Positions 38,301 to 50,300 of a DNA stretch of 64,000 nucleotides are shown here, piece after piece. The DNA is from Siderastrea radians (Eukaryota > Cnidaria > Anthozoa > Scleractinia > Rhizangiidae). The translations under genes were made by a program, and so were the position numbers. Under the pieces are notes generated by a model. It had not been told where the DNA came from. It saw only the letters and a list, made by a program, of their open reading frames with translations, and searched no databases. The stretch lies in assembly GCA_964017195.1 (NCBI GenBank), contig OZ024892.1, positions 6,838,366 through 6,902,365 on the forward strand, in the 5' to 3' direction. Each line of letters begins with the position of its first letter. Position 1 is the stretch's first letter.

Positions 38301-41300
38301 AAAGTATACCAGAGAATAATTTTTTTTCTTATTTGATTCCATATATTATTACTATAGTAAATATTTTTTAAGTAGTTTTAACTCGCGTTTAAACCTTATA
38401 ACTTATATATGTCAACAATTCCCATATTATCAAGTTCATAGCAGTTTAAATTTTTTATATCATCTGAACATTTATTACATATCATATTTTCTACATAGTT
38501 AGGATACTCACCAGTAATTAGTTTATGTGTTGCTGGTGAATGACTATGAAATTTACAAATAATTAGGTTATATCTCTTATCTATTTCATCACTAATTCGT
38601 GATATTTTTTGTTCTAATCTATTGATTTTCAACATTGTCTCATTTAATTCCATTCTATATATTACTATATATTTTTATTTTTAAGTGTCTATAATTAGTG
38701 CGTTTAAATATAGTCAAAAATTCAAATGATCCAAGCATGAATCCTTTGAACTGAATACATTATGTTAATTATTTGCGTTTTTCTTATGCCTTTTTGTTTT
38801 CAAATGACACCATTTACCTGCAAGAGTATAATTTATTCCATTTTTGCAAACGTCACAATACCATTCTTTATTCAGCATGTACTTTGTTTTACTTTTTTTT
38901 AAAGCCTCCTTTCTGTCTTCTTCAGTAAAATATACTTTTGGTCTTCCTCTTTTGTTTTTATCCATATAAAATACTATATGTTTATTTTTAAATCACTTTG
39001 GCTTGTGCGTTTAAATTCATTCAGGAACTTTGTAATTTCGACCAAATTCTTTTTTAAGTTGTTTATCAACAAGTACACGTTTTTTCAAGAACTCCTCAAA
39101 ATCCATATCTGCAATATTTTCCGACAATAGTATATCTCGACGTATCATATATTCTTCAAGTTCCTCCTCACGATCTGAACGTTCTTTATTCTTTTTATGA
39201 ACTTTAGTCAGAAGATGTTTGTCTTTTCTATTCAAACTATAATTCTTATTACAAAATTCACATAACCACTGCTGATTTCCTGTATCCATCTATATATATG
39301 TATATATTATATTGTTTTTAAATCCTTCATTTGAACCCAACTGTTAAATTCATCACTGTATCCCTTCCATTTAACAAGAGCCTGTTTTTTCTTATAATCC
39401 CTCCGAATGACTTTATCAATTCTGAATACCTGTTGTTCAGCTTTCAGTAATTCAGGTTCATAAAAACTCCCTTGAATGTCTTCATCTCTGAGATCCTTTA
39501 TTTTGTATGTGATTGGATTCGTATGTTGTATTTCATCAACTGTGAAAATTTCCTCAGACCAATTTGGTGTATAGCCCTTATCAAACACATTTCGTTTATA
39601 CTTACTTATTCTAACCTTATCACCAACTTGAAATTTCGGTTTCTGTTTTGATGTTTCCATATCACCATACAGATTAAAGTAAACAGTTCCTTGATTCTTC
39701 CTTTTACTTGCTTCTGTAGGCGTCATCTTTATGCTTGAATGTCTTGTGTTGTTATACTGTTTCACTAATTTAGGTAACATTTCAAGATACTGTGTATTAC
39801 CTTGAACAGTAAACTGTTTCCACATTTTGGTTTTGATTGTACGGTTCCATCTTTCACAAACTGACGACTTTTCCTCATTCTCAGTTGAGTACAAGGTTAT
39901 TTTATTCTTATCAAGTAGTTCCTTAACATGTTTGTTGTAATACTCCTTGCCTTTGTCTGTCCAAAGATATTGTGGTTTTCTGCCTTCTTTAAGGATTGTT
40001 TTAAAAGCATTCATAACGGTTTCACCCTTTTTATCTTTTAATGGGACGATCCAACCGTATTTAGAGAATATATCTAAAACCATAAGAAGATATCTGTAGC
40101 CAGCGTTCCATCGACTGAACTTTTGCATCTCAACAATATCAGAGCACCATATTTCGTCAATATGGTTTACAATAACACGCCGCCGGGTGAAGTTACGCTT
40201 TATCGGTTTATGAAGCTCATCAGCTAATTTTTCTTGCCAGTTTTCTTCACTCGACGGCCTTTCACGTTTTTTGTCTTCCTTTGTTTTACACCTAGACCTA
40301 GTTTCTGCTTCGTGTTGATTAGAAATCGTGCTGTTTGTCCCCATTTTGGCATCTGTCCATAAGGTATTTTATCCAATGACTTGACCATTACTTTGTCACA
40401 TTCACCTTTGTCCTTCCCCATGTCATAACAAATATCATGATGAGCTGATATTCTATCAACTTCATTGTAAGGTTGTACGTGCCACTTGGTGACCTCTCCA
40501 GTGTTTTTATCGTACTCTAACTGTTTATCTAGAGGGTTATATGCCCCCATGTATTTATACTTTCCAGGAGTCCATCCAGCTTTTGGTGTTGGTAATTTCC
40601 CAATTAGTTTATGGATATCAACACCAGCGCCATCCAAATCCTTTCTGTCGGTTTTATACTTTCTATTTGGTCTGATTTTTGTTGATAATTGATCAAGAGC
40701 TTGACTTCCGACATTTTGAATCATTGGATTCAACTTATCGAGAGCATAATCGATAGCCTTTTTCTGCAGTTTTGGGTTTCTCAAGGCTTCTGATCCATAA
40801 TATCTTCCCATTTCAACAGCCTTTTTTCCAAGCCAAGGAATACCGTGGTGAATCAATAAATCAGTACCAGTTGATGCTACTGTATCTAGTAAGCCCGCCC
40901 CTTTCGACGGGCTATCCCGTTTCCCGATTGTTTGACAAATCTAGTTTTAGTAATACCACATTCTGCGCAAGTACACTTCATCATTGATCTCCCATTTTTG
41001 GCTTTTACATATCTTTCACTACCTGGTACACATAGAGTGACCTTTTTTTGTTTCACGCAATATGATTTCATATATATATGAGTTAGATATTTTTAAAATA
41101 CTGTTCTAAGAATTTCTCATTTTTAACCGTGTTAAATATGTCGAAAACTTCCAACAGATCAAAATATGATTTGCCCTTATTCATCTCATTTAAAAAGTAT
41201 AAACAAAAGTAACCACATGTTGTCGTCATTAAATTTTGTATTTGGTTATTTTGATGAAGAAGTGTTAAATTCTTTTTTCTTGCGTGATTAACAATTTCTT

Positions 41301-44300
41301 GGAAGGGAGGTAAACCAAAGCTATCAAAGTAATTGATGACTTTATCCTTAACATAAGTAGCCACCCAATGACTCCCTGGCATATAACTCGGTTCAAGATT
41401 GTAAATGAATAATGCTTGTTGATGATCGTGAGGAACATTTTCATCTCTTGACAATACATCATTAATTGGAATATTCAGATACTTACACCATTTTATTAAA
41501 TCATAATTTGACATAGGAATGTTTTTATGGAATTTTGGTTTTACAATAGAATATTTAGAAGAGGGACGTTTTTGAACGGCGAGTTCTTGCCTAATAGTAG
41601 ACCTTCGCCCTTTTTTTGAGATTTTTTTTTTTTTAGTCCCCATACCGATTGTATCGTCTGGCCAATTTCCGTAAAAAGGCGGTGTTCTATAAGTGTTGGT
41701 CATCAAACCACCATCCTGTTCTGGTATAGATCTGGGTGGTCTTTGTTTAGGTCGTCCCATCTGAGGAGCTCCTTTACCAGTCATCTTCTTTATTGCCTCA
41801 ATAGCTAAAGGGACTCCAATTGATGCAAGGAGAGCCCCTAAGAACCCACCTGTTTGTACTTTTGTCGGTTTTATATGAACACCAGAGCCTGTTTGTAGAG
41901 AATTTAATATATCTTGTTTTTGTTTTGTGGTCAAAAGATGTTTATATGCTATCAACTGGTTGATTTTATTTTGTGGTATTAGGAACCCACCGGTTTGTAA
42001 ACCTTTTCCAGATATCTTTTTGACGATCTGAGATGCTCCTTCAGATGCTAAACCTGCCAAAGCTGACAATCCAATAGTCTTGGCAATCGTTGGAGCGAAA
42101 GTTCTTCCAAGCGACAGAACTGTAGAGAGGAGTGATCCACCTAATTGCTTTCTAATGTTTGTTTTAGAAAGTTTAATGTCCATTCCCTTTTTCAATTTTC
42201 TATTTTTATCCAATCGCTTAACTATATTCTGAGGTACATACAGAGTGTCATTCCCAGATAGAGAGTCCTTCGTAAGCCTTAGAACTATTGTTTCTCTTTT
42301 ATGATACGCGTTACTAAGATTCTTTTTCTGGTTTGGTGATAAACTAACTTTGATTTCGTATAGTTGCGTCATATATTATATATGTTAGATAAATTCTGTT
42401 TTAAACTATCATCAATTCGTTTCCAACTGTCTTAACAACAACCTCACTCTCGTAAAATACAATGCTATGAGCTCGTACGTTTGCTGCTGGGGCTACATTG
42501 AGACGATAATGGAGAATCAACTGTTTAGGATCTCTTGTCACTACCTCTTTCTGATATGACAAATCGAAATAGATAAGACCATATAAACTGGTGTAATTTG
42601 CTATATTCAATTGTGTCCCACTGTTATAATCGTTTTTACGAAATGCATAACTCATAAGATCATTGAATATCCTAATTTTTGAATCTGCATCATATTCGAG
42701 CTCTGGGTAAAAAACGTTATTCCCATATTCAAGCCTACAGCTTGATAAAGAGCTGTTAGCATTAGCTGCATTCAGTTTGAAAGTGTCAAACAAATATGGA
42801 CTCCTCTCTTCTTCATTATTATTTGGTGCATCTGTCCGTTGGAGATAAACAAAAACATGTTTAACGTGGTCGATAGCTGGACTGATTTGAAACATATTCT
42901 GAATAGCTCTGGTATTTGCTGACTGATTGTAGAGATCTCGCATATATGTCCAGGTTGTTGGCTTGAGAAACTCTGAAACAAAATTACTATACATAATGTC
43001 TTTTGGAATCAATCTTGGTAGCCAAAGATACAATCTTTTTACTACAACCCTTCCATCGTCAGCCGCTCCTGCTTTGTGAATTAATTCACTGTCTTCGTTA
43101 AGTGTAAGTTCAATTGTGAGCTGCATTGGGGGTAACATTTTTCTTTCTAATTCTTGGAAAAAACTGTATCGATTCAATGGTATTATCTCGTTAATCGTTT
43201 TAGCTCCCCCATTACCGTCGTTTTGTGCTGCTTGGGTTAAAATACGACAGGCTTCGAAACCTGTGTTTGTATCTGCTGTAGTTCCATCAGTATCAAGATA
43301 CCAGAACGAATTCTTTCCAACGGATCGACTGAAGTCATCACTGTATTCAAGTAGATTTTTGACATTCGTAATTCTATGTAAATTATCACTCTCGTATACT
43401 ATTTTACCAGACGATTTAATAACCATATGTCTGATTAGACTGTGAGATCCGTTTATCATTGTGATGCGATCTGCTGCAGCATATCCAGCACCATCTGCCC
43501 TTTTTTGAAGCTCTTTGGTTACTTCGAAATACCCATTAAAAAAATCGAACATAGTCGACCTATCGTTGATTGTGAATCTGTAACCTGTCTTTTTCTGTGA
43601 TTGATTGTTACCAGGCTGTTCAATGACATTATCCAAATGGAAACGAACGTATTCATATCGTTGAAGATTTTCATTTGTTCTGAAACTCATTTATATGAGT
43701 AGTTTAGATAAAATTCACTTTTTATATAAACCATTTCCCACTTGCTAGTCTATTTATAATTGGATAAAATTCACTTTTTAATAACATTTTATCGTCTTAA
43801 TCCAGTACCAGATATAAGTCTATTCAGAATTGTGTTGTAATCTTCTTCTTGTTTTGGTTTAGTAGGTTTGGTTGGTTTCATGGTTTTATTCATTGATTGT
43901 TTAGTTAAACCGTGTAATTTTCTCATAATAAGCTCTCCGCTTTTTTCAGCTGCTTTTTTTCCAAGTTTGTCTCCAGCATGTGAAATACCAGATTCAAGCG
44001 CTTTTTTGGCAAAAGGTTTTAAAACCATTTCTGGAACTTTACTTAACACCCTTCCAACTGGTTTGAATATGTTATCAACAATAATCCCAGATCCTTTATG
44101 CTTATACACAAAACGACCTAGTTTCGGGTGATATACACGTTTATATTCATATGATGCCATCTATAACTATTAGTTAGATTAATCTCTCTTCTCTCTTAAA
44201 ATCAAACTGAATGAAGTGTCACTATGATTAAGATCAATGATTCTTCGTTTGCCGTCGGTGATATAAATCCGAATTTTATGAATCGTATTTTTATTGACTG

Positions 44301-47300
44301 GATTGAACTGTACTCGTCGAGGCTCTTGTGTGAAACTATAACTCGGAGTGAGAGTTGAAGTACTGAAACTATATATAATATCTGACTCTTCACCATCCAC
44401 AAGACTGTCACTTATCAAATCACAATGAACATTCAATATTTCTCTGTCTTGTGAGAGATTAGGAATGTAATCTCCAACATTTACACTACTTGTTAGAATC
44501 TTTTTATTGAAACCAATAAGATCATTAAAATTACTTTGAGTAAGATCTAATCTGTAATTTGAGGCTAGTGTTATTATTGTCCTGAATATAGTATCGTTAA
44601 ACTCCAGAGTGATTGGATATTGAGGGTTTGATGAGGTTCCTGTTTTTGTTTTTTCTTTGATTAAATTGTCAAAATCAATGTAATTCCACACTCCAGGGTT
44701 GAATATAATTTCCGTCCAATTAGCACCACTATCTGTTGAATATCTTATTTTCTGATTATTGAGTTCGTTTGTCACATTAAACCAAGTGAATGACATCGAA
44801 ATGATTCGGTCTAGGCCTATTTCATATTGTCTGTTTGAATCTAGTATTATCGGATTACGGTATTTGATTGTGAAATCCGATGGTTTATTACCATTTTGGT
44901 TTTTTACGGTATGGGATGATAATACAAGTTGTCTATTCATATATATGATTAGTTTAGACTAAAATAGTTTTTGTATATTTTGTTGTATTGTGACCTATTG
45001 AGTATTGAATTTCTCAACAAGATGTCGATAAGAGTGACGCCAGTATTCCGTAATTCGATGCTATTATTCCCAGCAATTATCGATCCGATAATCAGTTCAA
45101 GTTTTTTAATCATTTCTGTCGGATTGTTGAAAAACATTACCTGTCCACCTCTTTTTGTTTTTTTCTTCAAACCAGATCCTTTAATAGATTTGAGTTTTTG
45201 TTGATTGTAATTCATATAATCAGTCAGAACCTTTCTTGTATCTTGAATAATTTTTCTTCGATATTGAGCCTCAGCTTCAGTAATCAAACCACTATTTAAT
45301 TTTTTAGTGATATCACTCCAATAACCATTTAGTTGTTGCCGTTTCTCTTTAGCCTTTTTAAGGGTTTTGGTAAGATAAGATTTCCTCTTTTTGTCATTCA
45401 TATCTTCTTGTTTGAGTCGTAATTCGACGTCGTCATAATTCGGTATTTGAAGGTCATCTAAAGCTTGATTTATTCTATCCTCTTCAAGAATTTCATAATC
45501 TGGTACTTCTTCTTCTTCGTATTCTGGAGGAAGATCTTCAGGTTCATACATGTATTCTGGATCTATATACATTTGTTTTTTACCTGATGCTAAATCCTCA
45601 AGGACATCTTCATAAGATGGAGGTTTTGGAACTATCTGTTTCTCTTTTTCAGGTAAAACAGGTTGATCAAACAAATCGTCCAATCCATAATCAGGCACTT
45701 CATCATCAACAGCTATTCCATAATCTGGAACAGATCGCTTTTTCTTTACCAATCTTCTCAACGGTGCTTTTGGGGCTGTAAGTTCCTTTAACTCAGATGT
45801 TATAGGTTTGAAAAGTTTCTCTGCCTCGACTTCACCCATTTGATCAGATATCTTTTTTTGTTTTATTGTATCTCTTACTGTGTTAATCTTTTTACCAAGC
45901 TCAGATCGACTATCTGCTAATTGTTTCCATTTGAGTAAACTCATTATATCATTTGTTTACATAAAATTTCGTATTTTGTTCGGAAAAATTAGGGTTATCA
46001 TATATAAAAACGCTCGCATAGCGTGTCGCATAGCGTGTCGCATAGCGTGTGAAATTGTATAAACAAATGATATATGAAGATTCAAAATTACGACATCCAA
46101 GATGATGACAATGACGATTTTGTTCAATTAAAGAGTTTCATGCCAAACCGATGTTTTAGGATGCTTATTTGTGCTCCCTCTGGTGGTGGTAAAACAAATC
46201 TTCTGCTGGATATGATATATAGGCTTCTCTATTTTGATAAGATATACCTTTATGCTCGAAATCTCTCCCAAAGCAAATATAAGCATCTGTTGAAATCTCT
46301 TGAACCAATATCAAAAGATGTCGGTTATGACGTGATAGAAGCAAGTAACGATGAAATCATCCCTCTGACAGATTTGTCTGATGAAAACCAAAAATTAATC
46401 ATATTTGATGACTATTTGAATACAGGTAAGAAAAATGACGAACGGATACGAGACTACTTCACCAATTCAAGAAATAAAAATTGTTGTTGTATATATTTGA
46501 GTCAAAGGTATTACGGAACCGATAAAACAATAAGGCTGAATAGTTCACATTTTTGTGTTTTTGATTTTCCTTCCCAAAACGAGCAATCGATGATTTGTCG
46601 AGAACTGAACATAAATAAATCAGATTATCAGAAAGCTACTAAGGATCCATATACTTTTTTGTATGTTGATAAGGTTAAAAAAAAGGTAGCCCGAAATTTC
46701 AATGAAAGAATATAAACCAATAATATATGAGTTATACTAACGGTATCCTTAATCATGATGATTCTCAAGGACTAGGTAAGATAGGTTCAAGAGGTTTACC
46801 AGGCATTGGATTCAAATTAGATTCAAATAATGATTATGATATGCAAAACAAAAAACTGGTTAATGTAAAACAGGGAACTAATAATAACGACGTTGTTACA
46901 AAATCTTATCTTGATTCAGAGATAGCCAAGATTCCAAGTGTGGATACATCTAAATTTGTTGCAATATCTGGTGATACGATGACAGGGTCACTCGTTGTCC
47001 CAAAAGACAATTATCCAGTTCAAGGTGATCTCAACAAGGTTATCAATTATGAAACACAAAGGGAGATATTCTTGTCAAAGAAGGAAGGAGGTCGAATGGA
47101 GCAACATATTGACATGAACAATAATTTCATCACAAATGTGAAAGATCCAGTTAATTCAGACCATGGAGTAAATAAAAAATATGTCGAAAATCAGCTTGAA
47201 AAAAAACTGGATAAAGGAGCTGATATTGATATGAAAAATAAATCAATTATCAATCTTGATCTTCCATCAAACCAAAGAGACGCCGCATGTGTCGAGTTTG

Positions 47301-50300
47301 TTAACAACAGAATTGATGACATGACACAAAAAAAGTTTCTCAAAGTTGATGGCACCAACAATATGACTGGAAACTTGAATTTAAATGAAAAAACAATAAT
47401 CAACTTGAACACCGATGACAAAGACATAAAATCAGCAGCTAATGTCGGCTATGTCAGCAGTAAGGTACACGCCGCCAAAGGTGATGTGACTGTAGGGCTG
47501 AAAACTTACTTTGACACAAAAATCAAGGAGTCTCACATCACCAGCTCAACCAACAAGAAAGACGTTTTCAGGTATCTCATGGAAAATGCCGATGAATCTT
47601 CAAGTGAAAACAACATAATAGTTGATGGCATTGTTGACTTTTCTGGTTCCCCCCACAACGTCAACAAAAAAGCTTATAAATTTAAAATGGGGAAAGACGC
47701 TCAAAATGAGTATTCTTCTCGCATTGGCTTTAACATGTTCAAACTTCCAGAAGGCGAGTACACTTTAGCTATTGAATTTTTCACTCCAAGCACAACAAAT
47801 TTGTCAGTGAGTGTCGTTTCCACTTCACTAAATATTGGTCAACAATCAACTAAGCTGTTTGTTAATTACAGTAGATCGATTGTTCACTTACATAAGTGGA
47901 GCATAACTCCTCCCGAATACATTTACATTGACATGCATTGTCAGGGCACTGCAAGTAGCTCCACTCGAGGAGTTGGTTATTTGATTGTATATGGAGTCAA
48001 AGGATCACAGAGTAATGTAGACTCGGATGTGTATGATACGGCGTACGTTGTAGAACATGGTAAAATGGTAATGCAAACAGATTTGTCTTTAAATAGGTAT
48101 AAATTAAGTGGTTCAGTTCATTATATACATGGGTATTTAAATACGAAAAACGGGAACACATTTTTATTGAATGGTTGTGACAAAATAATCATTTCAAATC
48201 ATAGCCACATATTAACTATAACAGTGCTCTATTTCAAGCTTAAAAGTAAATATAAGCCTATTTCTTTAAAAATAAAACACAGTGACCATTTAACTCAATC
48301 AATCACTTACACTTCAACCCAATCAACTCGATCACAGACAATAAATATCAATTTAGTACTGGCGTTTGGTAATTTGGCTGTGGAACTGGGTTCAGTTGTG
48401 AAAAATCAAGAACTCTTAATGTTGATTGAATATAGAGTGCCATAAACATTTTTTTCATTCATCATATATCACAATGCGGATATCCATCTGATTGGGGTAT
48501 GGAATGCTTTTTAGAATATATTATCCCAAAAGAAATAAGCGTTGAGGTTTCCGATGAAAAACATAATGAATAATCTAAACAATATAATATGAAAACATCA
48601 ACTTTAATCAACGAAATTATTGAGAATATAGAAAAAATAGTTCGAAACATTAGAAAATTATACATCAGTATTAAGAAATCGTTCAAAAAAGAAAAAATGT
48701 AACCATATAATATATATGGATAGACGTAAAAGAATATTCAATTGGAACCATGTTTCAGAAAATTTAACAGAAGATCAAATATCTGAGTTGAAAGCATTGT
48801 ACAAATTCTACCATAAGCAATACTGGCTCCACAAAGAGTCATTTAAAAGGTTCAAGAAAAAGAATATGGCATGTAACATTGGATCTGTTGTATTGATAGT
48901 AACTGGGACTGTGGCTGGTGGTGTGACGTTAAACCCCGCTGTACTTGGATCAATATCAGGCGCAGGGCTTATACTAAAAACATATTCAGAGGTCAAAAAT
49001 TACAAAAGAAAGATCGAGATGTGTAAATTCGCGTACACTACGTATGAAAAGGTTTTAACTCATTTACGATCCTTTATGAGAGGACTGGAGTATAATGAAA
49101 AAGAATTTCTTGATCATGTCAAAGTTCTTGATGAAATAATCATTGAAATGTGTCCTTTAACTGACAAATTTGAAAAGAAATATAATAAGGTATTCATCTA
49201 ATAATAGATTTTATTTTATCACCAATAAGAGACATAATACTAGCCCAATATTTATTGTAAAAAGCTAATGTTTTTTTCGATTTACTAATTGGAATATTTT
49301 TGTAAGGTATTCCCATCATCTTGAATATCTTTCTCATAATGAAATTTGCGCTAATCATCCTTTTCCTTGTACCATTAACTTCATTAAGAACCTTACCTAT
49401 TTCGACATATATAGCATCAATTTTTTGTTTCTGACAGTTTGATATTTTGATGTTATATTTTTCTTCAATATCGAGTAATATGTTGTTAATGTGGCACTCT
49501 CGATGGTAAACAGATTTTCTTATAAATCTATGTATATTTTCATAAAAATTAACATATTCTTTCACATAATTATATCCTTGTACTACACCACAACTTAAAC
49601 ATGCTAACATCCCATCGTCGTTAATAATATACTGATTATCACAGCATTTATCATCTTTTGGTTTTCTGGCAGAATCTATTTGCTGGTCACAAAAAGGACA
49701 AACAACTTCTGATTCTTTCAGTTCATTGTGAATATCTTCATTGCAATTCATTCTATACTATTATATGAGATATTTTTTTTATGTAAATACAAGTTCCGCA
49801 AACACAGTCTGCTTTTCTGTTCACTACAAACTTTACTGACAAACTTTACTTACAAACTTTACTTCAAATACAAGTTCATCTGATATTACATGACAATCTG
49901 ATGACTCATCGGGAAAGTCCCATTTCATCATAAACTTCCTGTTTCTGAGAAAAACTTCCTGCTTTTCCGAGAATTATAAACTTCCTGCAGTGTGACGTCA
50001 CGTGAAGGAATAATGCGTTGGATACATCATGAGATAAAACATATAGATTTCAATAAAATGATTGCCATCAGATGGAGCCAGCATCGCAAAAAGAAACTTC
50101 CCCTCTTGATCGCAAAGCGATCAATTCACTGCCTCACAAAAGCTCCGCTTTTGTTCCCCAATGCAAAAATATGGATCTAGCATATGAAACCAGCATCGCA
50201 AAAAGAAACTTCCCCTCTTGATCGCTTTGCGATCAATTCACTGCCTCACAAAAGCTTTCGCTTTTGTTCCCCAATGCTAAAAATATGGATCTAGCATATA

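Noticed and set aside
48499..48573. 24-codon frame between the fibre-like and 37-aa genes
   Set aside because: Its ATG lacks the promoter box found before the other Polinton genes, and it is too short to judge.
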